NCBI GenBank assembly: GCA_013397845.1
Contig: VZTG01001883.1
Span: 872,024 to 936,023, forward strand
Length of the DNA stretch: 64,000 bases
Reading direction: 5' to 3'
DNA from: Melanocharis versteri
Taxonomy: Eukaryota; Chordata; Aves; Passeriformes; Melanocharitidae
Within the stretch, counting starts at the first letter, position 1. Every line of letters begins with the position of its first letter. Below the pieces are notes generated by a model. The model had not been told where the DNA came from. It searched no databases and saw only the letters and a program-made list of their open reading frames with translations. The position numbers were made by a program, and so were the translations under genes. This document shows positions 1 to 12,280 of this stretch, in pieces.

Positions 1-2675
1 CCAGAAAACATCTTGGTTTCTAGAAGACTGGACAGCATCACTAACTTTTTGCTATTGTAAAAGGAGCATTTATACTCTGTGCTGTTATGCCTAGAAGAAA
101 ATACATAGTCCATATTCTGTAATAAATTTGAGATATATAGAAAATATAGCAGTATGGAAGCAATGGAGGGAGTCAAGTGGTTGTGTTTAGGAAAAGTTTG
201 TTGACTTTCAGCTCTGTACATTTTAGGTGTGAAAGGCAAATGCAGTGCCCAGGTTAATACAACTGTATTTCTCTGCTCTTGGGAAGATATTTGTGCCTAG
301 CATTTTGTGATGGTCGTATTTCAAGAAGTACTGTAAATTGTGGTTCTTCGGTGGCAAATAGATTTACACTTCTCTCACAACAAAGCATTAAGTGTTGCTT
401 TTCAAATAATGGTGTTGAATTGGAAGTAACGTGTATAGTGTGCAGAAGAATTTCAAGAAAAAGGCAAGTAGGAAAATTGAATCCTACTTTACTGAGTGAA
501 GCAACTGCCAAGTGTGTAATTCTGTGGGAATTTGTCTGGGGTTTGAATTTATGGCTCCTTGTCTTTTCTCTCCCTCTAGAAGGGAGAACTCCATCATTCC
601 TGGGTGTGTTTTTTATAATTTCATAAAGCTGTTCTGTGACAGAGCTTATTTTATCCAGCATGCTTAATCTTTCTCAAATAGTGGTGTACCCAAACAGCAA
701 GGTGTCAAAAAAACTTTGCAATTGGGAAAAGGAAGATTCAGCACCTGCCATTTTGTGTAGAACAAAGGAGCAAGGGTTATGGATCTGCTACATAAATTAG
801 GGCTTTGGGCAATTTAAAGATTGGACAGGAGTGGAGTCATCTCGAGCAGGTCTTGCCACGCCATGCCAGATTTCTTTGCACTATATATCCCATGCCAGTA
901 CATACAGTGTAATGAACAAAGATTGTAGAACCATCACTGTGTCAAGATTGAAGAGGCCCTTAGAGTGAATAATTAGGAGGAGGTGATTACAGAACTAATA
1001 ATTCATGGAAAGGAATGGGGAGCCAATTCAGTGAAATTGAAAGAATTTGAAGGTAAATATGCCCATAAATCCTCTGGGGTGGACTCAGAGTTTAGCACTT
1101 TCTCCTACACTGGTTTTATTCCAAAGCAATTTCATTAAACACTAGAGAGAGGGAGAGAAAAAATAATAATATAAATGCCATAAAAAATCTTTCAGAGGAA
1201 GGAATAAAAAGGGTTCCTGCCAGAGAGAAATTTTATTGAAAGTTATTATAATACCTATCTTTAGTTTTATGGCCTTTAATACAGGCCAAGTAATTTCAAA
1301 GCCGGGATTCTTTAAAAATGAAATACATATTTTAAAATAGTATAGTGTGACTTATTATTTTTAATATAGATTTTAGCTAATATAGGGAAGGGAAAAATAT
1401 TTTCTCTCTCATGTTCTTTCCAATGAAAACACAAACATCATTTCCGTCACAGCCTATGCAGAAGTTTCATTACTATCCTTTTGCCTGTACGTAAGAATGT
1501 TTAGCATTTACTATCCCTAGATCACTGGGCGGACACTAAAGCATTAATCTGCTTACATCCCCTGGGGCCAGTGGGTGAGTATAATGAGAACCATTTCAAA
1601 CATGGGGAAAAGGGACCAGAAATGGGGTAGTATTTTTGCTTACTGCCTCACAGTGAACTGTTTCTGATGTGAAGAAATTATGTTGGTGGAGAGATTTCCA
1701 GGGTCTCTGCTCACTAGCCTCTCCTGTCTTGTGGAAGCAGCAAGTTTAATAAACATCTAGTGAAAATTCTCAGCTCCAGGAGGGTCTTGAAAGGTACAGA
1801 TTCCTGTTACAATAAGTAATGGTCTTCTGGATGTTTCTTTGACCCTGTTCCTATGGTCTGTTCTTTCTCACTGAAATAGCTTTATTTCTTTGGGATGATT
1901 CAGATGTTGGTATCTGAGCGGAAGGTGTATGGAAAACCAATATGTGGTGGGACTAGAAAATCAGTTAGTGATGAATTGTGATGGAAAGTACTGAGATTAA
2001 AAATACAAGATAGGAAATGGCAAGACAGATTAGTGTACTTATCTTTTCTGTGGTTTCTAGAGATCTTGTTAATGACCTTGACTTAAATCTAATACCACTT
2101 CTGGTGGTTTTTTTTTCTTTTGCTAACCCTCATTTTTATACATACAAAATCAGCAGGATGGAATAAAGAGCAGTCACAAAGAAAAAAAAATGGAATATTA
2201 GGTGAAATAGCATGCAGTGGAGATGGGGAGGAAATACGGACATTAATTGATAAAATCAAATGTGGAACCAGTCATGAAAACATGCAAATAGAGGTTGGAG
2301 TTGACAGGGTTGGTGAGTATTGCACATCACACATTTGCATTTTGTCTGAGTCTCGCTTAGTGTGCCCTTCTCTGTTCAGAACCAACACAAGCTGCAAGAG
2401 GAAATTGAGTACACATATCAGAGTGCAGCATAAATATGTTGCATGTACTCCCTTAAGCTGCTTATTGGGTGGGAAATTGAACAAGAAGAGGAATGAGGAC
2501 CAGGCTTCGTGACTTTTCAGGTTGTGGACTCCCCAAACTATAGGTGTAGGGTAATTAATAGCTCTGGAAGGATATTTTGACCTTTAATTTGGCTGATCAC
2601 TTCCAAAAAGCTCTAAACTTTTGTTATCTACCAGTACCCTGTTGGAAGGAGGTGTCCAGCTAAAAAAAAAAAAAA

Positions 2676-2722
2676 NNNNNNNNNNNNNNNNNNNNNNNNN
2701 NNNNNNNNNNNNNNNNNNNNNN
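2676..2722. other. Assembly gap (47 N)
   Basis: A run of 47 unknown bases directly follows a poly-A stretch at 2662-2675. The homopolymer probably stopped the assembly, so the true length of this stretch is unknown. It lies in intron and breaks no recognised feature. Confidence 0.99.
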
Positions 2723-4229
2723 CCTTCCTGGTTTTATATGATGCCCCTAATAGGCAAGAGGAAAAAATAGTTATAAAGGAGCTCATTCTTTACAAATACT
2801 GAATCACACTGTCAATTCAATTGCATTTGATTCCATGTAAATGTTGCATGAAGCCTTTAGATCTGAGCAAGTAAGTGGGTAATCAAATAGGTATAGCAGC
2901 TGATAAGTGACAACAACACATTGATATAGTTTTATGTTTAGTTCCTACTGGAGCAAATCATCACTATTTTTCTATAAGAAGTGTGAATTGTCAGATCTTC
3001 AACTAAGAGAAAGATACACATGATCTAAATTTAACCTGGAAATCAAAACTAATTGTCAGGGGTTTAGCACTGACTGAGCAAGGTCTTCTAGTGCCATTCA
3101 AAGTGCCATCCTTACCCTTAGACAACTACTGTATAAATCTCCAGTTTCACTAACTACATTTCACCTGCTTAAAAATTTCTAGCAGTATAGCCTTGTTTAC
3201 TAAATTGTGCTAAATTACTTTACATCAATGCAGTTAAAATCTAGTATCTTTTTACCCAGGGACAGCTGCATTTCACTGTTGGAGGATGTGATCACTGTAT
3301 AAGTTATAAAGTTTCTGGGGATAAATAATACTTTCTAAAATGTATGTGACAGGACCAGAAGAATTGGAAAAAGTAAATTTCTATTCTGTGCATTCTTCCT
3401 TTCGTGTCTCCTCACTGAGCAGACAAAATTTGAAAGCCAGCTTGTCTTAAGAGAAGTCACCAGGGTTTCAACAGAATTCTTCTACTTTCTATGACTAAAA
3501 GAAGATGTTAAAAAAATGACTCTGATGTGTAAGGCAGGAAGATATTACCTTTAGTTCCTTTTAATCTTGACTCCCCGTGGAAGCAAGATTGTAAAAGTAT
3601 TTAATGAAAGTATTTAAGCATGAAACTACTGCAAGACAGCATCCCACAAAACACTGCCAAATGGCCATGCTGGGTATGACTGACTAACACATAAAATACT
3701 TCATGACTGGTTTTTTTATAGACACTCTATTTTTATAATTTTTACTTGCAACTGACCTATGCTGTTTTTCTTTCTTGACTTATTCTAAGCCACTGAAATC
3801 AAGACTGAAGGAACATTAGTTTCAGTCTGATCTTTCTGACTGTCTTCCTGGTTCTCTTTTTTTCCCCTTAGCTCAAATACAAACAAAGAGGGGGAGAGCA
3901 AGGAACTTCTGGCAGGGGTCAGAGGTATTTCATAATGCTGGGAGCACAGGGGGCTAAAGAAAAGGCTGAGTCCTCAGAAGTCTTTCGTAAAGGGAAGGGG
4001 GAACACGTTGGAGACAGCCATAGCAGACATAAGGATGTAAAGGAGACCTTATTTAAAGCTGGAGAGTCTTTTTCAGGAATAAGGATTTGAAAGTCTTGTT
4101 GAAATGTGAGATTCCCAGAAATATTCACCCAGAGTACTGAAGTGCAGCTGTCCTGCTCCTGAGTTCAGCAGTGCTTCCTGCCTGGTGAGGAGCATTTCAG
4201 TTGTTTTGTTTCAGGAGTCATCCCACTGA

Positions 4230-4520
4230 TCCTACTGCTCAGCAGAATAGGCAGCTCTCTGCATGGATAAGTTGTTAAGGGAGACAGTTTCATCAGAAGC
4301 TGTGGTTGAGCCAATGCTGCTGAGCTGGGGTAATTTTGTATTGTGTGCAGGAACATTACAACCTGTGTCCAGAGGCTGCCACAGGCTCTCCCTAATGGTC
4401 TGCATTACTAATTCAACTAATTGCAGCAATTACAGGCAGGAGATGCTGCTGGGAAGAGACACCAGTACACGTCTCTCTAACATGCTGCAGTGCATGCTGC
4501 TCGTTAATTAGACCAGTACA
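4230..4520. promoter_or_regulatory. Possible conserved non-coding element in the upstream intron
   Basis: This block is less AT-monotonous than its surroundings and carries several homeodomain-type cores: TAATT at about 4410-4430 and the TTAATTA palindrome at about 4504-4510. It also has clustered CTGC and E-box-like words. It lies about 0.9-1.2 kb upstream of the regulated SS5 exon. An A-rich stretch follows at 4530-4580. The call is inference from motif texture only, since conservation cannot be tested here. Open frames on both strands within it show no family. Confidence 0.2.
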
Positions 4521-5400
4521 CACACAGAAAGAAAAAAAATTTAAAAATGAAAATAAAAAAAGAGAAGAAGAAGAAAATATCACCAGCTGAAAATGCAAAG
4601 GAATGTGATGAAACCTGCGATGGTTGTGAATAGTCACAGTTTGGTTTAACCCTTTCAGAACCAGACTTTACAGCTCCTCAACCTAGTTGCATCCACATCC
4701 CTGTTCACTTGCTAAGGAAGGAGGTGAGGTTGCATGTTGGGCATACCTGACACATGCAGCAGTTCTTCACCATGCAACAAGTGAGTTGCACAGACATTTA
4801 CTAACTGAGTAAACACCAGATTCCCAGCCCAAGAGGTGCCTTAACAGAGAAGGAATTACGTCTGCCTCAGAGTGGTGCACCAGGCACAGCAAAGAGTATT
4901 GCTGGCTGTCTGAGTGATGTGTATTATCTGGGTCTATCTTGCATATTTTTCTTTGCAGGAAGCATGTTCAGTCTGAACATGCCTCACATGGTAAGTCTCT
5001 CAGGAAGTGCCTTCTGGCTGGGCCTACATGATACTGGTACTTATGGAGGAGCCCAGCCTCTTCCCAGCAGACACATCTACAGTGGCTGTTGGAGGGCATT
5101 TTGCCAGGCAAGCAGGCTTTGTAGCCCACTGTACTTCATTCAACAGCATCAGTGTGATTCACTTGCTGCCCTAAACAGCCCAGCAGGTGCACAGCACCTG
5201 TGCATACCTGAAATATTCAACAGCACAGCATAAGCACTGTTCCTCCGACAGGAGACTCCAGCCCAATGGAGGACACATTTACACAGGCATATATGGAGTG
5301 TTTGGTACAACTTAAATATTTTAAAAGTTACAATTGTGAAACCTTTTTTTTCCTAGGATATTTAGCTGCCTCTGTAATAGCTTCTTGACTTGGAAATATC

Positions 5401-5440
5401 TGACTTTTGTTTTCTTTTGTTCCTTTGCTTCACATGCCAG
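5401..5440 (+). promoter_or_regulatory. NRXN3: Polypyrimidine tract and 3' splice site of the SS5 exon
   Basis: A T/C-rich stretch with few purines leads to the acceptor CCAG at 5437-5440, immediately before the first exon codon ACA (Thr). The tract is broken by G and A residues, including CACATG just before the acceptor. It is therefore weaker than the continuous tract before the terminal exon, which fits an exon whose inclusion is regulated. Confidence 0.75.
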
Positions 5441-5516
5441 ACAACGGATGACATCGTTTCATCAGCCGAATGTTCCAGTGATGATGAAGATTTCATTGAC
5501 TGTGAACCCAGTACAG
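5441..5516 (+). CDS. NRXN3: Neurexin-3 juxtamembrane cysteine-loop exon (splice site 5), internal exon
   Basis: This 76-bp internal exon has 25 full codons plus one base (phase 1). It encodes [15 protein letters not shown] followed by [10 protein letters not shown]. The segment matches the membrane-proximal neurexin stretch, which in NRXN1 has the related form TTDDILVASAECPSDDED. Its two cysteines, 11 residues apart counted inclusively and flanking acidic residues, form the neurexin Cys-loop in the extracellular stalk. In published work this region is the binding site for the carbonic-anhydrase-related proteins CA10/CA11. The acceptor is CCAG at 5437-5440. The donor is ACAG followed by GTAAGT, matching the consensus. 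The final G joins GA at 40139 to make Gly, giving STGGELVIPLL as in NRXN3. The gene assignment is firm. Splice-site-5 numbering is from family knowledge. Confidence 0.93.
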
Positions 5517-5522
5517 GTAAGT
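5517..5522 (+). promoter_or_regulatory. NRXN3: Consensus 5' splice site of the SS5 exon
   Basis: GTAAGT directly follows CAG and gives a full-consensus vertebrate donor. If it is not used, the frame continues with [11 protein letters not shown] and stops at 5597-5599. That product would lack the transmembrane helix. NRXN3 is known for soluble variants made at this region, so the readthrough is worth noting, although the strong donor argues that splicing dominates. Confidence 0.85.
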
Positions 5523-5572
5523 CAGGTCAGTCGTGTTTTGCTTGCTTTCTGATTTCATTTGCAAAAAACAAT

Positions 5573-5691
5573 GCATACATATATTTTATATGTGTGTGAA
5601 TGTATACATATATAATTATATATGTATATATATGTGTGTATATGTGTATATATATACACTTATGTATATATACACTGTATATAAAATAAGA
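5573..5691. repeat. TA/TG/CA microsatellite
   Basis: About 120 bases of mixed TATA, TGTG and CACA dinucleotides lie only 56 bases beyond the donor of the SS5 exon. Interrupted TATATATGTGTATA and TATATACAC units are partly self-complementary, so the pre-mRNA could fold. Open frames on both strands here are repeat artefacts. Confidence 0.9.
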
Positions 5692-8600
5692 AATTATACA
5701 GCCAAGCATCAGATCCCATGGACTTGGCAACAGCAAAACACAGATATGTAGTCACTATTTGGTTTATATAAAGTTGTTCGCATGGAAAGGCAAACGTTCT
5801 GAAAGTGATTCCAGCTAATTAATAGTTCACATATTTGTAGATGTTGCTTTACCAACAGAGTAGGAAAAAAAATCAATATGGAGTGTGACAAATAATGAAG
5901 ATTTATGAAGTGGAGAGGGTGAACATTTGAAAACAGAAGAGAAACAAAAGTGAAATAAAAATCAGTTTTTAGCAATGTTTAATCTTTCTTAATTACTTGA
6001 AGATGGATATTAAGGGATACATTTGTCCATGGGATTTTGAGTACAGTTAACATGGTAATGTGTTTATACTAATTTTGTTTCCTGTGAGCCCGAAGAAATT
6101 GGGGAGCACCAAAACATAGTTTTTACATAACAAAATTAGTAGTAATTCTTGCCTTGTTATCTGCAGTGATGCTTCAAAATGTATCCGTTAAAGAGTCAGA
6201 AGGACTGGCCATGTGGAACTGACTCACTTCTCCCTTTCAGATACATTTTGATAAATTGATGGCTTTTCTTTCTGGTGAGATATATTATGTGGTATCCAGC
6301 AGGCAACTGCAGTCTATTTTATTTCTTACAGGCTTTTTCAAGTCTTCTTTTTTGAGGCTTGCCATGAGTTAAGCATTTCTATAATAGAGAACAGACATCA
6401 TCGAATTTCTGTGTACATTTAAAAGAAAAAGAGGAAGTTTGGTTAGAATTTTTGTCTTTAAAAATGAAACATATAAATAGTTTGAGGGGGTTCTTTTGTT
6501 TGGCTTTGTTTTGGTTTTTTTTGCTTTGTTTTATTTGGGATGATATTTTTTTTCCCTTACAAAAAATACCAAGAAAGTGTTATAAATGTTCTGTTTCTAA
6601 TTTCCTGAAGCCATTTGAGTAATAAAATAATAACATTAAAATTCACCCGAGGCTAGTGCTTTCACATTTCTTTTCAATTTGTCATGCTGTACCTGCATTT
6701 TTAGTAGAACTTGGTCCTGCTGTAACCTGAGATTGGCATTGTGTTGTAGCTGGGAACTTCCACCCCTACTCTTGACTTCCCTGTGGTGGCAGTGAAGGCA
6801 GTGACACAGACTGTTGGTAACAGGTAGCTCAGCCTACTTCCCGTCTCATTTTTCACAGATTTCTATGAGTTTTTCTACTCCCCAGATGAAAGGAAAGCAG
6901 TCCAAATATTACTAGATTGTGAAGTATAAACAGTGGGGGTACTGAGAGTTTAAATAAAGGTAGAATGAAGTGCCAGCACACTGATTGTAATGGAAGTGAG
7001 GCATGAGATGTTAAAAGGACAAAGGACAAAAGTACCGCAACTGCTATGCAAATGAATGAAGTCACTTTATTAAAGCTTCACTAACATGTGAAGACTTGTT
7101 TTTTTAATTATTTATATTCTGATTGCCATATATTTCAATTAGAGGACAAAATGAGGTCTTTATCAGACTCCTCCTCTTATAATTTTTTTTTTTCAAAAAT
7201 CACAATAATTTCAGCAGCTAGAAATTGTAACAGCAATATTTTCAGCTTGTGCTGCCAGTGGAAAAATCAAAGTTTGAGTAGAAGTTTGGTAAAACAGCAT
7301 GTTTAGCATGAAATTTCATAGTGCTGTAGAGCAACATTTCCAGACTAAAAATACCTCCTTCCTGACACAGTTAGAAATCTAATGCTACAAACAGGTACAA
7401 ACTGGATTTGTAAAAACGACGTGCTTTTGAAAATCCTGCTAACCATTACAGTTGGCAGATATAAATGCCTACATACATTTGAATATCTGCTGTGTAAAAT
7501 AATATGATTCACTGAAAATCTGCTGAAGGTTCTCTCCTGAACTACTAGACATTCTTGCAAATTTCACCCAGTATCTTTTATTGCACCCTACTCCTCTTGC
7601 ATAGGAAGGTGGACCACATAAGCCACTGAAATCTGATTCTTTTCTCGGGAACTACTATGACATTGAGAATAAAGGTTAGCTTGATTATATGTAAAAATAA
7701 GTCTCCCAGATGGTCCTTGCTGATGAAGTCTGTACTTCCAGATTTTGAGTTTTCCTGCTCTCAGAGGTGCTGGTGTACAGAATTTCCAGAAGGAGGGGGA
7801 ATATGCAGATCATTTTTGCATAAACTTAACTCGTTCCATCATAATAAGAAGAAAAAGTAGCAGGTTTATGGGGCTTCTCATTTTCTTTGCCGATTTTATT
7901 GTCTGCATTCTCAGTGCATCCAGTGTCTGCAATACAGCCAGTATCAAAGCACTCACTCAGCCCATTCTGCTCTGGAGCACTAAAGCAATCTGAGCTGGCT
8001 TATCAAAATCTGGTAGTGCTGGCTTGGCTGAGCAGATATGTTTGCCTTTACACCTCACCAGCCAAGTCAGAATTCTGGCCACATGCCAAGATCTGGTATT
8101 TAAATATGTATGTTGTGGAGAGAAAAGATCCAGATTATCGTGCTTGTGTTTTCTAGTGTGTGGCTTCGGATTTTTTTAAAACTTAATGTTGGGTTTTTTT
8201 TTTTTAATTGGGCTCATTTGAAATTGCTTCATCCCGTTCTGTTGATAGGTTGCTGCCTTCTGCCCTGCCTGATCCCTTTTACAGCAGACTGAAAATTAAA
8301 TGACCTAACCCAGCACAGTCTTCTTTTTGTTGCTCTGATAATGTGTAGCTTTTAAAGCTCTTGAGTTTCTGCCAAATTTGGCCTTCCATCACCCTCAGTG
8401 CCATGGTCTAGTAATGTAAAGGTTACTGAACTCACTGCTGCAGCTGTGAGATATGATACACATCACTATGAACCTGCTGGGCAATAGTCAAGACAAGGGC
8501 AGCAGAGAATATTGCCCTGCAAATCAGAAGTTTTCAGATTTCATATGGGTCAGAATCAAATTCCAATATCTAGAGATATTACTTTGGTCTTGGTCCTGAA

Positions 8601-10873
8601 TCAGAGGCAGTACTCTACATAGAGTCCTTTTGAAGCTTTTGTTTTTGGTGTACTCAGAGGCTGAAAATCATGTCCTCTCTGAGGCTAAATATCATGTCAG
8701 AACCATTTGGCAAGGTCTTATTGGCTCTTAAGTCTGATTCATGGTTGAATCCAAGACCTGAATCACATGCGCATACGATCTGCATAGGAACACTTGCATC
8801 TCTTTAAAAAAAGACAGTGTGAAGGTGATTCCCTGACTCTGCTCCCTTCAGGATTTTCCAGGCTGGCTTGAAACACCCACTGTAGCAGGCTGGCTAACAC
8901 TTTGTGCCCCCTTTCCAAAGATGATTTCTTTTCGAATTTTGGTAGAAAAACTTCATTTACAAAACAAGAGCTGCCACTGGACCTGTCCTGACTGAGGTAG
9001 CTTACAGACACCACCTGTAGACATGTATGTATGCAAAAGGAATTATTCTAAGTGACAGCAGTGAGAGCTGTGGATCCAAAACCCCCTTTTATTTTATGTC
9101 ATGCAAAAGAAACCATTGCAGGTTCAGGAACAAAAGTTGCCCTCTATTCATCTTATTGCAGACAAGCCTAGATACTCTTAGATCTTTAGATCTCCCAGAA
9201 GGCTTAATCTAAATGATACAAGGGGCAAAAAACCTGTTCATCTGCCCTGAAGAAGCATTTACTTAACAGTCAAGAGAAGATCCTCTGATATCTCTATGAA
9301 AATGTTGCTTGTACCAGTATATGGCCAAAAAACGTCGTTTTTCTGTACCAGAAACATGATGCTTTTCTCTGGTATGAGTACAGGATTCTCTTCTGACCTG
9401 CTCCAGGGAGATCAGAGGCTCAAATATTCAAGTTCCTCAAAACTCAAGCCAAGGTCCTGAGTCTATGCTTTTGAGCACAGCTCTGTGGTGGTTTTTTGGT
9501 CACTCAGCTGCTCTCAGAAAATGTACGATTTGTAAGGAAAATATCTTTTCTGACAAGGAATGGCTAGGAAGCACTGTGAAGAAAGAAAGCATTTATCTCT
9601 TTTCAATGAAATGAGGAGCACCCTTACAATCTGATCTTACTGAGACTTCAAAGCCTTGAGGATGATAATTATGCTTTCCTGACAGCTGTTGCTGTCTCCT
9701 CGTACCGTTGCCCTCGTTCCTGTTAAGGATGTCCATTAGTGGAGCTCTGGCACCAGGCAGGCTGGTTGCTGGTGGCCAGGCAGCTGGCTGGGATCATAGC
9801 CCAAGCTGCTCCTTGGACGACTCAAAACAGTGAGACCCAAACACCCACCAATTAGCCTGAAGCCCAGAATACAGCCTGTTGAAATGGGCTGTAGGGCTTA
9901 ATCCTTGCTCCCTGGCTTGACACATCCTGTGTTTCTTCCCTAGTGCAGTTGCCAGTTTTCCCTTCTTATCAACCCATCAATTTCCTATGTGACTTTTTTT
10001 TTCCCCAGGGTAATTTACTCTGTGTTTCCCAAAAGGCTTCATATGTGTTAAGGCTGTCGTTGCCTAATCAGACTGGTAAGCCTTTCTGAAGAGGGACTGG
10101 AGACAGCAGTAGATATGCCAAAATCTACAGTTCTTCGCACTGGAAGTTACATAGTGTTTTGTACACTAACCCACACACAGGAGGCACATATCCAACAGAT
10201 ATGCTCTCTGTATCTATAATTTACTGGCCTGTAGCCATCCACCTGCAGGCTGCCTGGGTCAGAGATTTATTTGCAGAAAACAAGTCTAAAACAGCCAGCA
10301 CAGCAGAAAAACCAATATGTTGGAAGTGAAGACTGCATTAAAGAAACCAGAAGAAGTGTTGATTTGACTGTTGTCCTTCATAACTGCATCAACCTTCCTG
10401 AAGCACCTAGGGAATTTTCATTGTTCTCCTAAGAGGAACACCCCCCACAATCCAGTGCTCAGTTACTCCCAGTCTTTCCCTCTGACAAGCAGGACTTCTT
10501 GCCCATTTCTCATGTTGTGAATGAGAAATGGCCTTTAAAGTTGTGTGCATGCCTCTGAGTATTCAGAGAAATAGACTTCCCATCTCATAAGCTAAATACC
10601 ACCTGGACCCAAAGGACAGGGGTTCATCCACAACACTTCCCAGGGTTTAATAGGATCACTTGTTTGATGGAATTTCCTAGCTACAATCTTACAGCCAAAA
10701 CAAAATCAAATGAGCAAGTTTTACAATCATGCAGACGACTTACAGGAAGTTTTGTTTTCTTTTTGGTTTTGGTGGGGGTTTTTTTGCATTAGGAATACTG
10801 AGATTGGTTTTCAGCATATTGGTCTTTCTATCTATGTAAGCTCCAAAGGCCCCACCCATGAGGATATTTTGTC

Positions 10874-10907
10874 TATATATGCACTATATATGCAGTGTGC
10901 ATATATA
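10874..10907. repeat. Perfect 11-bp inverted repeat (hairpin)
   Basis: TATATATGCAC at 10874-10884 is the exact reverse complement of GTGCATATATA at 10897-10907, leaving a 12-base loop. It sits in a short TA/TGCA-rich patch. It could form a small RNA hairpin in the intron, but the stem is too short for a typical miRNA precursor. Confidence 0.6.
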
Positions 10908-10999
10908 TTTATATGCTAAAGTAATAAATGACCAATATCAGCAGTAGCCCCTATCATCCAATCACATGTTTACACAGAAATTCATGCCTTCATCTAACC

Positions 11000-12280
11000 C
11001 TGGCATCCGCTGGTGTGGACAGATGCATGATACTGTTATTTCTTGGTGAACAAAGCACGTTAATTTCTTTTTTGTTAGAATTTTTTCTTTCTTCCTTTTG
11101 TTTATTTCTTTACTTTTAATTGATAATTTCATCTACCAATTAGCCTTGGGGTAGGGTGGGGCAGGGAGAACAAAAAAATTATACAGGTATATCAATCGAT
11201 ATATACACACATACTCCGTGTATATATAGATAGATATATACATTGTATATATTTGAAGAACATTTTCTGTCGTTTCACCTCATCTTGTGCCGCATGAATT
11301 TTTGGTGATTGATATTTCAGTTTCTTTTATATTTCTTTCCCTTTTTTTTTTTTTTGGCTCGTAATCGTGCCATACTGCTATTTTTTTAATTTTTAAAATC
11401 ATCGCTGTACTTCTCAATTTATATTTTTGGAGTTCTTCCAACAAAATAGTGATTTAATCATCTCAAGAATGAGATATAGATCTGCAAACCAATAAAGGCA
11501 ACAAAATCTTTTCTTGCCATCCTTAAGAAATCCACATTTTCGGACATCCCAAGAAAGTTGTGTGCAAAAGAATGAAGAGTATTACCCCTCCTTTATTTTT
11601 ACTTTCCTACTTTTTTTAAACTGCTGCAAAGTCTCTATCCTGGTTTTTCCCTTTTCTTTTTTTTTTTTTCAATTGAGTTCAGCGAAAAAAACACCCAGAA
11701 TAAAAAAACCCTCCCCTTTACCCTGCATATTCCCAGGAAAAACTCTTCCAATGTAAAGAGCCCTAGAAACTGCAGATGGCATAAAAAGAATTTTATTGCA
11801 ATGCAGAGTGTCTGTCGTATCTTTTATTTCTGGGTCAGTGCAAGATCATTTTTCTGGCATGCTGTAGTTTAGCTGATGTAACTAACCATGGCCTTCATTA
11901 ACCGGTGCATGGGCTGTGATGACACCATCGTATGTTCCATCAGAGCTACGCATTCAGGCTAACCGAGCAAGTCTGTAGTGTATGATTTGGGGGGATATTG
12001 TTTTGATTTTATTTTTTATTTATATTATAATTTATTCTTTCTGGAAGAGTTATGGCAGTACCCTTGGCTGCTTCTTGCAGCCTCAGAGTTATAGATCTAC
12101 TTTTTTTTATGGGGGTTCTTTGCTTTTTTTTATTTCTCAGTAGTGATTTTGCGTCTTGTTTGTGTCCATCTATCTTGTCACTGTGTCTTGGAGTCCATTG
12201 GTCCAGTGTTGTTATGTGATTCTGTTCTCTGTTTGTAAGCTGGTGTTCAGCTCCTCGGCGCTCTGTCATCCCTCATCCCC
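11000..12280. other. AT-rich, UTR-like intronic tract
   Basis: This stretch is dense in T runs (11341-11355, 11660-11670, 12105-12135), AT-rich words and an AATAAA-type hexamer (about 11490). It includes a TATA/TACA microsatellite at 11186-11254. Between about 11870 and 11980 the texture changes to more mixed sequence with several CpGs, such as AACCGG and TACGC. It resembles a 3' UTR or a conserved AT-rich element more than ordinary intron. No open frame here is convincing. Confidence 0.3.
11186..11254. repeat. TATA/TACA/TAGA microsatellite
   Basis: Interrupted TA, CA and TAGA units include TCGATATATACACACA and TAGATAGATATATA. It is a simple repeat with no coding content. Confidence 0.8.

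Larger units (their letters stand above)
1..5440 (+). other. NRXN3: NRXN3 intron upstream of the SS5 exon (partial)
   Basis: This is non-coding sequence upstream of the 76-bp NRXN3 exon, with its 5' part outside the window. I see no other neurexin exon in it: no open frame resembles an LNS, EGF-like or stalk segment. It holds an assembly gap at 2676-2722 and a homeodomain-motif-rich block near 4230-4520. It ends in a pyrimidine-rich tract before the acceptor AG at 5439-5440. Short open frames on both strands (for example 279-626 +, 254-661 -, 2120-2512 +) overlap each other and have no recognisable family or splice context, so I treat them as chance. Confidence 0.75.

Noticed and set aside
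5573..5736. Short open frames on both strands in the microsatellite (Tyr/Ile-rich)
   Set aside because: They are translations of TA/TG repeats.
10874..10907. Hairpin as a miRNA precursor
   Set aside because: An 11-bp AT-rich stem with a 12-base loop is well below the roughly 30-bp stem of a typical precursor.
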